Below, one piece after another: positions 47,055 through 57,970 of a stretch of 64,000 nucleotides of DNA. Location of the stretch: NCBI GenBank assembly GCA_013399875.1, contig VXAZ01001045.1:1036661-1100660 (forward strand), given 5' to 3'. Under the pieces are notes generated by a model that saw nothing but the letters and a program-made list of their open reading frames with translations, did not search any database and was not told the DNA's origin. The position numbers were made by a program, and so were the translations under genes. The DNA is from Gymnorhina tibicen. Its lineage: Eukaryota > Chordata > Aves > Passeriformes > Artamidae. Every line of letters begins with the position of its first letter. Within the stretch, counting starts at the first letter, position 1.

Positions 47055-50000
47055 ATTTTATTTTGCTGAATAACAATAGAAACATTGAAATTACACATCT
47101 CCTCTGCAGATGGCTTAACATTTTATTCCTGCTGAAGTTGTATTCATTTTCATGGTACGTAAATTCTTCTAGGTATGAATTACAGATATAAAGTTTCTGT
47201 CTAAAAATATATCTTGGAAATCTTCAAGAGGATTATTGTGTTGGATTGCTGTCAAGTGTACTGTAGCTTGTAAGATGTCAGTGGAAATTAGAGATGCATG
47301 GACATTAAAATCCGAACAACCAACTTAGCTGAGGAATTTTTTAATTATTCCAAATTAGCCTACTCTTCACTCACAGGAAATTCAGGCAGTGTTTCAAGTG
47401 AACAGTCTAAAGATTATTCATATGAATTAACAGTGTAGGCCTGAGTACACAAATTTGCTAATTGTAATTATGAGACTAGTATTTAAATATGCTTCCTGAG
47501 AGTTTAGAAACTGTTTTAAAATGGTTCTGTTACTCTAATTAGAGCAATTCATCTGAAGTTTAGTCAATTCATATTCTTTGAGTTACTGGTCTTTTTGAAG
47601 AGGTTGACACTGTATTTATGTGAAATAATTAAAGTTAAGGAAAGAAAGGCAACATGACATATGCTAATAAGTTACTTCCCTGCCTAGTCCCTTGTATATA
47701 ATTTGTCTTTTAGATCAATCCTTAAATAGATATATTTGGATGACTTTTAAATCCCATTCACCTGCACAAGAAGATGGCTTTGCACTGCTTTTTGTAAGCA
47801 GAAAACTTTATTTACTCTCTCTTTTGCACGTACCGTCAGCATAAAGTAATTTCTGTTTAACAGTCTCCTACTCAAAATCTCAGTATCTGGGAAAGTAGGT
47901 AGGAAGAAGTTCATTTCTTGTGCATGAATTTTTGAGGCGCCTGTGGAGATCACTAGAAAAACAAGAAAGCTCTAAAACAATTCCACCCCTGCTGCTGTAT
48001 AGTGTTATTAAGTGAGGTTTGTGCTTTATTTTGCTTTATTGATGTGTGAAAAACATTTTTATTTATGCTTGTAGCATAAGCAGCTAACATCTTACTGTTT
48101 CTACTGGCTTTTAAAAATAGTCGTCTCCTTGTAAAATCTTCTGTGAAAATCAGGTCAGCTTTATTTTTGATGTCCAAATCAGCACTGAGATGCTGGGGAT
48201 AATATCCTTCTAATCCTTTATACAAGTTGCTCCATACATGAATGTGTACTTCTTCTTTGTATTTCTGCACTTTTTTTCCAGTGTCCAGCATGTTCTTAAG
48301 AGGAACTAGCATGTTAAAAAGGTGCATCATACATAATATGTACTGGAATAAAATATAATTTGAATGCAAAAAATAGTAATGATAAAACTGACTAAAATAA
48401 TCAAATGATTACTGATATTGGAAGTAGGTCTCTAGACATTCTTGGCATTTTATTACATGGAAGAATTTTGGTCCAGAGAGGTAATCTAATAGTCCTGGTG
48501 AGTAAAAGCCAGCTCTCAACAGTCGTCCTTATTCAGATGAGTTGCCCTGTATGTCCTGAATAATTAGATTGTATAGTGTGGCTTGAACTTCAGCGCTTGG
48601 TACAAAGAGCTGACTAGCATCTCTTCAGGTCATGTGAACTTAATTTGGGATCTGTAATGTAATGGAGGTTAGGCTTTGTGCACAATTCACATGCTAGACT
48701 GACAACAGGGGATTCCACAGGGGTGATAGGGTTGAATGGATGAAAGCACTGCTGTATTACAGACTCACACTTTAAACCTAATTCAGAGACAGAATTTCAC
48801 CTTTTCAACTGTTCCCTACATTCAGTCACAAAACACAATTGCTCAGACTTTATATGAGCCACGACTTTGGCCCTGCAGTCATAAGCAGACATGTCACAGT
48901 TAGTTGATCTAAAATGTGTATAACACTAGGTACTATTTAGGAGAATGTTTAAAAATATGTAAAACTAAGTGCTGAGTGTTCAGAAGTTGGATGTGGTGTT
49001 AAATTGATGAGACAAAATGTGCTACAGAGTCTTGTGGGAAGCAAAAGTAGGAAACAGCTGTAGATCTAATATTGCAGACTGTTCCTCTAGCAGAACACTA
49101 CAGAAAGAAATAAAAATAAGGAACATTTATTTGGTTTTGCAGGTGAATATATTTATTCACATTTTTAATTTTTTATGGTTATCAAAAAAGGAAAGAGAAA
49201 CCATAGTTACATTCCCCTTCTTTTGCTTGCTTGCTTCTACAAAACCAGAGAATGTTTTTAGTGTTTCTTATGCCTTTCTCAATTCTTGACAGGTAAAGAA
49301 TCACATGGTTATAAAAATTAGAACAAGACAGACAACAAAAGGTGATGAAAGAAGGAAAATAAAGTTAGATCGAGGAAAAAGAAGAGAGCCATTGACCCAG
49401 AAATAGAGCCTGATTTTATACAATAAAGAAAAACAAGGCATACTAGATTTCCTACCACAGAGAAATTCTAAGAGGCAAAGTATCAAAAGAAAATAAAAAT
49501 CAGGCATTATACTATTGGCATTCCTGTATGTGATCAGCCCGTTTTCTATCTTTCTGATGAAACTGCAAATAAATTCTATAATAATACTGTCTTCTGTTAA
49601 TGCAAATGCATGATACGATTTATTTTGTTTTACATTAGAAAAAGCAGTGGATGAAGAAAGGTTTTGTAGTTGGGTTCCATTCCACATCTCATCTTTATAA
49701 TCAAACTGAATTATCTTGTGGCATTAGATGGAACACAAATAGATACTAGAGGACAGAGAAAGAGAAGCAAATTGTGACATAATTTGACAGGAAAGTCTTG
49801 TGATATTAAGTAAAAGAGTTTGAGTGTTTCATCTGAAAAAAATTCAGTAAATAATTTTTGAATCTTTGATTTCTGCTCGTCCTAATTAGAGTTCAATAAA
49901 ATAAATTTTTGTATATATTTTTAAAATTATAAAACCATTCCGTATCAAAAAAAAAGAAGCATTTTTTGCTTGAAAATATGATGCAAATTACTTCACTTAG

Positions 50001-50342
50001 CCTATGGCAAAACATTCTGCATCAAAGAGCTGTGCTAACTGAAGCAATAGACAATGTTTAAAATGAAATAATGAATGCAGAAAATAAACTTAAATTTTAA
50101 TTCTCACAGCTTTTGGAAACTTAGATAGTTTTATCTGTGGAGTTACATGCTTGTCCTTAAATCCACATCAAACTTTAGTCTTTGATAATGATATAGTTCA
50201 TAACCTACAGTCCACAACTCTGGCAGATCTGGAAAAACAAAACAGAAAAAATCAGAAGTTGTCATTTTAATATGTTCAAATGGACGTAGTGGGCTTACAT
50301 TTGAAATGGTACATTTTTATAAAAATTAGAGTATTTTCTAAA
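47051..50342. other. Unique AT-rich DNA with two unexplained minus-strand open frames
   Basis: Contains frames of 138 codons (47953-48369) and 128 codons (49301-49687), both minus, that overlap no recognised repeat. The first is Lys/Asn-rich and mixed-charge; the second has a hydrophobic C-terminal half. I recognise no domain in either. In AT-rich sequence of this size one or two frames of this length are expected by chance, so neither is called as a gene. Confidence 0.5.
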
Positions 50343-51140
50343 AGAATCACAAAATCATAGAATAGTTGAGGCTGGAAGGCACTTCTGGAGGTCATCTGGT
50401 CCAATCCCTGTGCACAAGCACGACCACCTAGAGCTGATTGTTCAGGACCATGTCCAGATGCCTTTTGCTTTTGAATATCTCCAAGGAGGGTGACGTCACA
50501 ACCTCTCAGTGCAACCTGCATCAATGTTAGGTCACCATCACAGTAAAAAGGCATTTTCTGATGTCCAGAGGGAACCTCCAGTGTATGTCCATTGCCTCTC
50601 ATCCTGTCAGCTGGCAACACTGAAAGGAGCCTGGTTCTGTCCTTCTTGCACCCTCCCTTCAGGAGTTTGTATACATTGACGAGATCCTCCCTGAGCTTTA
50701 TTTTGTCCAGGCTGAGCTGTCCCAGCTCTCCCAGCCTTTCCTCATAAGAGAGGTACTGCAGTCCCTTAATCATATTTGTGGCCTTTTTTTGGACTGTCTC
50801 CAGTATGTCCATGTCTCGCACGTACTGAGGAGCTCAGAACTGGACACGGCACCCTAGATGTGGCCTTGCCATGGCTGAGCAGAGAGGCAGGATCACCGTC
50901 CTCCATCTGCTGTTGGTATGTTGTCTAATGTAGCCCAGGACACCATTCTCCTTCTTCATAGCAAGAACACATTGCTGGGACATGTTCATCTCATGCCCAC
51001 CAGGACCCCCAGGGTCTTTTCTGCCAAACTGCTTCCCAGATGGGTGGCCCCCATCACTGGTGCCTGGGTTGTTCCTCCACAGGTGTAGGACTTTGAAATT
51101 TCCCTTGTTAACTTTCCTGAGGTTCATATCAGCCCACTTT
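50343..51140 (-). mobile_element. CR1 LINE, 3' ~0.8 kb
   Basis: It starts (plus view) with AGAATCACAAAATCATAGAA, the reverse complement of the CR1 terminal octamer repeats. The 3' UTR, the ORF2 C-terminus and part of the post-RT region follow on the minus strand, up to about 51140. It is moderately diverged; the C-terminal frame is open for about 130 codons before shifting out of frame near 50520. Confidence 0.93.
50400..50821 (-). pseudogene. CR1 ORF2 C-terminal remnant
   Basis: The minus-strand frame opening at 50821 reads MRDMDILETVQKKATNMIKG, then a LSYEERLGELGQLSLDKIKL block (about residues 24-43), a DLVNVYKLLKGGCK block and DRMRGNG near residue 72. These are the CR1 ORF2 C-terminal landmarks in order. 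After about residue 80 it leaves the family frame, where the FRLNIRKHFF-type block should be, so at least one frameshift is present. The frame stays open by chance to 50276. No catalytic residues are included. Confidence 0.87.
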
Positions 51141-54100
51141 GCTTCCTGAAGGAGAACCCAGAGACTTCTGCAGAAATGGCTGCCTCACTTGGCTTCCACT
51201 GTTGCCTGTGCTGTTACAGAGATGCCTCAGAATAACCTGCTACAGACACAGGGTAGTGGAATTGTTGCTGCACCCTCTGAAGGTTGATGAGTTGTGGTTA
51301 GAAATAGGCTCTTACCTTTGCTGCATGTTCTGTCTACTGTGGCCATCCTGCTTTAGGGTGCATTGTGTAGACGTACAAGATTTCTCAGAGCTGGGTTATA
51401 TTCCTGCACAGCAATTTATCACTGTGGAATGATATTATATGCGGATTTCTTAAAAGATTATCATCTGCTTCCTAAGTTCATTCAGCTTTCATTACACTCT
51501 CAAACAATCACTAAGAATAACTGTAGGAAGAAGTTCAATTCTTTCTTTTTATTTTTTTTTAAGAGAAGGAACGAACAACTATTGTATTTTTCATGGGTTT
51601 TTCTTTTTTTGGTTGTGTATTTTGTATTTAAAAATTATAAAAAAAAATAGATAATATAGGCAAGGTTATGAATATAAGCAGCTATTTAGATTTAAGACTT
51701 TAAAAAAGTTTTTTGGAGTAAGCCAACCTGATTCTTTAAGGTGTGAGAAAGGCTTCTGAAGGATTTGGTTCCTCATTTGTATACCGAGTTTCATCTAGTA
51801 AACATAATCATCTAATAACACAAATAAACTTAAAAATTGTAAAGGCCTGTGGTCCATTCTAAAATCTTTCCTTTTATTATCATTTCCACAGTAACAAGAA
51901 AAAAGTTTTGCTTATATGCCATTCCTGCTTAGATTGACCAATATATTTCATCATTTTGTTTACATGACTTGGCCACTTGTTCAAACTTCCTGTTTCCAAC
52001 TTTCTGTAACTGTTGTCTTAACTCAGTTTTTATTTTATTTAAAGGCCTTTATTGTCAACTTAGATAACAGGAATGATTTCAATGGAACTTATAATTATGG
52101 ACCAACTTATGCTAAACACAAACATGTACAGGACTGTAAGGCTAGTCTCTTTTTAAAAAGCCATTTATTTATTTCAGCAAACATAAGAATTCATGCCATT
52201 TGTTATTTTAAAATATTTTTTTAATTGTGAGGTTTGATAGACAAAATCTCCCATGGAAATTGGCCCGAGTAAGAAGTGTGTGTTTTAAGCTTATTTTTGT
52301 AAGCTAGAAAAAAAAGATAGAGGATTTATTTGTTCTAATCTATGCAGGTAGTAAAGCTTCTGAATGAGCTCTTGGACATTGTCAATTGGTTTGAATGAAT
52401 TTTGGTTCAGTGTTCCTCCAAAAGCCTGCAAAGACAATCAGGAAAATAGTGTCTCTCCTTCACACCGTATGAGGTGTTTAGGGGAGAGCATTCAGGTAAA
52501 AGTACTTCTTGGTTTTAGAATAATCCTGTTGCAAGCCTGAATGGTTTTTACATTCTTAATGAATGGACTCACTGTGCTTCTCTTTCAGCCTTTATTATAA
52601 ACTGACCTTTTTTCCATCCTCTTGCTGCTCAAGTAAGAAAGAGAAAAATTCTTTAATAAAAAATATAAAGAAAAAATAAATCTAACAAAATAGTGGAGAC
52701 AGATGTTAATGGTGTCCTAATCCCTTTTTCATGTAAGAACTGTAACATGCTTTCCCTTACATAATAATAAAATACTCCCTCTCAAGTAATTTATTCTGCC
52801 CTAAAACCTTAAAAGCTTTTGAATGTGATATGTTTCACCCTTTTTTTCACTTAGAAGAGTTAGTGCTCCTAAACAAGTAAGCACTGGCTGTACTCTGATA
52901 GACCTGATAATTTTTCTTTGCTCTTCTTTGTATTACTCTGTGGTTTTGTGTGCTCACAGGTAACTCCACCCTTTAAAATGTACTCTTCCTTGGAGAAAGG
53001 TAATGAGATAAATACTGTCTTCAGATAGTGTCTACAAAAACAGGGAAAAGACTAGCCATTACCTGAGGTGAACTTTTAGTTTTATTACCACACACAGAGA
53101 TAAATCTTATGACTGCTGAATTTTAGATGCTTTTTAAGATAACTTAGAAGTCATAGATATGAATACACAATACTAAATTGTTTAACTACATGGCTGATAA
53201 AAAAACTATCCAGGTAAAATATACTATTTTTTGCCTTCTTGGCAAAAAAAGACCCATATATTTATTCAGATACCAGCTTTCAAAGTGAAATTTTGGAACC
53301 TTTGGAAATTTTGGAACAAAACATTGCACATCCTCCAAGGTATCAGCCTGAATTCAAGATCAGCAGATCAGTAACTTACTTTTATGTATTTATATAATTC
53401 AGTTAACATTCCTTCAGAAAAAAAATTAATTTTTAAAGGCAAAGTTAATCTTCAGTTAATCTTAATCTTGGACCAAAGTAAATTACTACCTCTATCTTTA
53501 TGAAAGTTATAACTATAATTATATCAATTACTATCTATAATTATCTTTAGGGAGGTTAAGGTTAGGGTTATGAGAAAAGCTATAAAATTGTGTCAAATGG
53601 TTTTTGAAGGAAAAATTGATAATACATTCCTGTGATGGCTTACATCTTCTATATTAACAGCCTTTCTGAAATGTAGTCCAGGTTTGCCCATAATCTCAGG
53701 CTAATATATGCTGATCTGGTGATGCAAAGTAATTGTAAAACTGCACAGGAAAAAAAAAAAAACAAAACAGGTCAGAGCGAACTACATTTTGACACCTTTA
53801 GCCATAGTAAATAGCTGCCTTCTTCAGGAGTGATTTCACTTAACTCAACCAACTTCATACCAGCAATACATGCCTATTTTCTGCTGGTCTGTGTCTTGTG
53901 CAAAGTGCTTCCTAGGCAAAGTGGCAGCAGATGCTACCTGCTTTGCAGAGGTGCAAACAACTGCACAAGAGAATCAAGTCCTTAAAAGACATGTGCAAAT
54001 CAAAATGTCCAAAGCAGTGAGCTGCAACACGTGCTAGAGAGATTGCTTTTACTTTTGTGAATTTTGGCTCAATTTTAACAAAGAATCAGCAAAACCAAAT

Positions 54101-56644
54101 AAAGTGTATCTAAATATACTTTGAAAACTATGCCATTTAAGCATTTTCTGTTACAAATTTCAAAAATCAGTCTTGTGCGTATCAGATGACATTTCTATTT
54201 GTACTCAAGAATACAATTCTATTTGTATTCTCTCTTCATCATGTTATGAAGACTACTGACTGGTAAATGTTCCAAAACCTAGGGAAAGCAGATAACTAAA
54301 GCTACCAGAAAACCTTGATTCAAATACAGGGCTACTTGTTAGAAGAGTTCTCTCAAACTTCTTCTAGTAACAAAACTTAAAAAAATTACTGAAAGCAGAA
54401 CTTGGTGATACTTCCATCTACTAAATGTGTAAGTTTCATGTGGCATAAATTTTTCAATACCTTTTTTCCTCTGTTTCTTACTTTATATAATTTATTAATA
54501 ATATACTGCAAGTTTTACAAAACTAAATGCGTCAAAGAGAAGGAAAAGAGGAGTCTGGCACAACATCTCCAGGGAATCTAGAATTAAACTCTGGTGGGGC
54601 ATTTCAAGACTCCCACATTCCCCTCAAGGAAGATTTCTAAAGCAGTAAATTCAAACGCACTGTATTTTAAAACATGTTACTACAGTATTCATTTTAACAG
54701 AATTTCTTTTATTTCCAACCCTGTCAAGCCTATCAAATGACACTGTAAACAGATGCATTGTGCCAACACGCTTAAAAGGAAATCCTGTTTCTTGTCCAAT
54801 ATGAACAACTTTATTAACATTATTTTTCTCTTGTTTAGCTTCTGCAACGCAATACCACAGTGAGTTGGAGACAATTGCAAGTCATAATTAAGAGTGTTAT
54901 TCATGATTCCCTTAGAAATGTTTCAGATTGTTAATGAACACAAATGAATGATGTCATGGAGAAGATGAAAAGTGTTTTAATTCTTCTTTCCAAAGTAATG
55001 AAATAACTGTGAAGCCCTGTAAGGAGCATAGACAAGTCTTTCAGCAGTAATGTATTAAAAAAAAAGTATATTTAAGTCAGTGCAGTTTACTAATGCTGAC
55101 AGTTCAAGGTCAAAGTTCTTTTGAGAAGGGACACACCTTGCAAAACGTAAACATATCAATGAACACAAAAATTTGAATTGAAAACCTAAGAATAAATTTC
55201 TAAATCAGGATACAGAAAATATGCATACAGTTACAATAAATAGTGAGAAGTTTTGTGTTGGTTTTCTGAGTATTTTAAGTATTAGCACCACCTCTGATTT
55301 TCTTATTTCATGATCAAAAAATAGTATATTTATTCTATTTCAAGAATATCTGTAGTTTTACCATGTTGAAGGATATTTTTATGAGTTTCACTAAACTTGT
55401 TGAAGCCTTAGAAGTTCCCTGAAAATGTCACACAAAGGCTAGGGATGCCGAAATGGTGTATCTCCTACCAACCAACAGTTAGATATTTTATCAGCAGAGA
55501 TAAGTACTACCTTTCACATTACATCTTGGCATTCATTGCTCTGACCTTTTCATCAAATATCATATAAAAAAATTACTCCTCTGGTCAATGAAGATGAAAA
55601 ATTGAGATGTAAATCTGAAAGTGACAAATCCTTTGAAAGGGGCCTCTCTCTCTCCAGTGCCTATAGAGGGAGCCTGGCCGCCACATTTTTAAAATTCTGT
55701 AATTAGGTGAGAGGAAGTCCCATCCTTCATATGACAATATGAGATATGACCAGTGATACATTCCAAACAGTTAAGCAAATAACTTCAAATCTCTGCATCC
55801 AAAATAGCATTTGGTATACAACATAAAAATAAGGAACTTTTCCAAGAAACACTGCTTGTTTTTAGGGAAACAACAATAAAGGAGTGTGTATAAGATTGCT
55901 ATAAGGTAAAGTTAAATGGTTCATGAGTTGAGCATGCATTTTAGCTATGCTTAACTTCACATTTGTTATTATCTCTTGATTAATGCAACACAATAAGGGA
56001 ATGAGAAAGCTGTAGAGTAACAAGGTTTGGGGACACCCTCCATAGCCCATTTCACTAGAAAGTTCAGATTAAAAAGACTTTTTTCCAGACAACAAGAAAA
56101 ATAATTTTTAGTATATAGGACTAACAAGGAGATAAGTAATACCAACATGGCTTGTCAAGAGTAAATTATACTCAGTTGATTTAATTTCCTTTCATAACAA
56201 GGTAACATTTTTTTTAGGTAGAGAAGAAACAGTTGTCACATATTTTGAATTTCAGACCTATTCTGTGTTAAGCCCTGTAAGCAAGTGAGGGAAATAGAGA
56301 AGAGTTGCTAATTGCTCTCTAGAAAGGATGTATTGACTGATGCTACTTAAAGTTCTGTCTTAGGTCTCGTTTTGCTGGCTTTATCTTTGATTTGCTTTCT
56401 GTTGTACTAAATTTATAGATAAAGGCAGATTAGGAAGAATGGTAGCAATGCTGGAAGACAGGATTGCAATCAAGGAGATCTTGACAGATGTAAGAAAAAG
56501 ACTGGAAACAAAGATTAATAGATGATTCAGTCAAAATATATGCAAAATTCCTCCCTTTTGTTCACTGTAAATGCAGCTGGACATCAGCTGTAGAATGTGT
56601 CAACAAATGAAGAACACTTGATGTCACTGGTATTAATTAGCCTA
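51141..56644. other. Unique AT-rich DNA, no gene seen
   Basis: The segment 51141-51430 is less AT-rich than its surroundings and holds an open 97-codon frame (plus) with no recognised domain; it may be an unrecognised old repeat. Also present: a telomere-like degenerate tract (53547-53570), a poly-A run near 53749-53761 and several short direct repeats (for example AATTTTGGAAC near 53290 and 53308). Confidence 0.55.
53547..53570 (+). repeat. Degenerate telomere-like hexamers
   Basis: TTAGGG AGGTTA AGGTTA GGGTTA: four contiguous hexamers in one register, two matching the vertebrate telomere repeat and two one base off. Too short to be a true interstitial telomere. Confidence 0.5.
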
Positions 56645-57079
56645 AAGAAGAAAAGCTTGAAGTGAAATGAAGCTGGTGAAAGGTCTAGAAAACTTATGCC
56701 ATGAGGAATGGCTGATGGAACTGTGGTTGCTTAGTCTGGAGGAGGCTCAGAGGGGACCTCATTGCTCTCTACAACTATCTGAAAGAAGGTTGTATTGAGA
56801 TGGTTGATTTCTTCTGCCATATCTCAAGTAAAAGGATGAGAGGAAATGGCCTTAAATTCTGCCAGGCAAAGTTCAGATTAGATATTAGGAGAAAAAATCA
56901 CTGAAAGAGTAGTTAGCGATTGGAATAGGTTGCCCAGGGAGGTGATGGAGTCACCTTCTCTGGAAGAGTTCAAGAGGCATCTCAGTGTTCCATTTGGGGA
57001 TATCGTTTAGAACTGTTTATGGGTTACAGTTGGAGTAGATGATCTTGAAGGTCTCTTCCAACTTTGATGATTCTGTGAG
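56645..57079 (+). mobile_element. CR1 LINE, 3' end
   Basis: It follows the CR1 ORF2 C-terminus and 3' UTR: AAGCTGGTGAAAGGTCTAGA, CTGGAGGAGGCTCAGAGGGG, AGGATGAGAGGAAATGGCCT, GATTGGAATAGGTTGCCCAG, GATGATCTTGAAGGTCTCTT, ending at TGATTCTGTGAG. An added base in the AGGAGAAAAAATCACTGAAA region and other changes break the frame. It is 5'-truncated like the other CR1 copies. Confidence 0.92.
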
Positions 57080-57304
57080 TCCATGAAACATGGGAAAACT
57101 TTTTGGATATTCATAAAGTAGGGGCTGGGAACTGCACAGGTCTCTGGTTACCTGCTGCCAGTTATGGTTTTCACTGGCCACCATACTGGTCAGTCTAACA
57201 CTGCAATGGGGACCACATCACTGGAACTTCCAAAGGGTTCTTAGGCACAAAGTTTCAAGGAAGAAGTCTGCTGATAAAAATTATCTCCTTAGTGATTGAG
57301 GGGA
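57080..57304. other. Short unassigned spacer between two CR1 tails
   Basis: About 225 bp separating two plus-strand CR1 3' ends. I do not recognise it as CR1, LTR or SINE. Confidence 0.4.
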
Positions 57305-57419
57305 AAGTGTCCCTGCCCATGAAAGAGGTACTGGAAGTAGGTGAACTTTAAGGTCCCTTCTAACCCAAACTATTCTGTGATTCTGTGATTCTGTGATTCT
57401 GTGATTCTGTGATTCTGTG
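57305..57419 (+). mobile_element. CR1 LINE, short 3' end with expanded octamer tail
   Basis: GTCCCTGCCCATGAAAGAGG, GGTGAACTTTAAGGTCCCTT and CTAACCCAAAC are the CR1 3' UTR end, followed by six units of ATTCTGTG (57372-57419). It is a strongly 5'-truncated copy. Confidence 0.88.
57372..57419 (+). repeat. (ATTCTGTG)6 CR1 tail microsatellite
   Basis: Six perfect 8-bp units. CR1 copies usually end with two to four, so the tail has expanded. Confidence 0.95.
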
Positions 57420-57478
57420 ATTATTGCATATGTTTACTGATGATATTACAAAAAGTACAGATCAACTATACTGAAATT

Positions 57479-57530
57479 CAAAGGAGAAGAACAAGAAAGA
57501 GAAGGAGGAGGAGAAAAAGAAGAAGAACAA
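57479..57530 (+). repeat. Purine-rich (GAA/GGA)n tract
   Basis: Almost pure A/G on the plus strand with AAG and AGG triplets. Long purine strands of this sort can form triplex DNA. Confidence 0.85.
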
Positions 57531-57547
57531 CAAGACCACAAAGGAAT

Positions 57548-57586
57548 AACTTTCCAATTCTAGAAAAGAAAAACTTTCCAATTCTA
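57548..57586 (+). repeat. 15-bp direct repeat
   Basis: AACTTTCCAATTCTA occurs perfectly at 57548-57562 and 57572-57586. Confidence 0.92.
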
Positions 57587-57927
57587 AGGATACTGATTCC
57601 TGGAAATTTCATGGGACCCAGGTGATCAGGAAGGAGACAATTTATTTTAATTTTTTTTTTCTAAGCTTATGGGATAATGTGATTCCTTCCTTTGGAAGTC
57701 AAACTTTGTAAGTCATATTTGTTACTTGTTACTTATGATGAAAATGGATTTGTGCATCTTGCCCAAATATAATTTAACTGGTGAAAGAAAGACTTCAAAT
57801 TTTAAACTGTGCTAATGAGGTGATCTGTCTGTTTCGATTAAAGCTGGATTGTTAAACCCAGGGAAGATACACATTTTGTGGCATCTTGTATTATTATTAC
57901 TATGGAGAGTCATGTTTTCCATGATGT

Positions 57928-57970
57928 GGAATATGTGGATAACCTATATTGGAATATGTGATAACCTATA
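57928..57970 (+). repeat. Imperfect tandem duplication (~20-23 bp)
   Basis: GGAATATGTGGATAACCTAT at 57928 is repeated as GGAATATGTGATAACCTAT at 57951, with one G missing. Confidence 0.9.

Noticed and set aside
57440..57625. Arginine/lysine-rich 61-codon peptide, possible nuclear protein
   Set aside because: Translation of the GAA/GGA tract.
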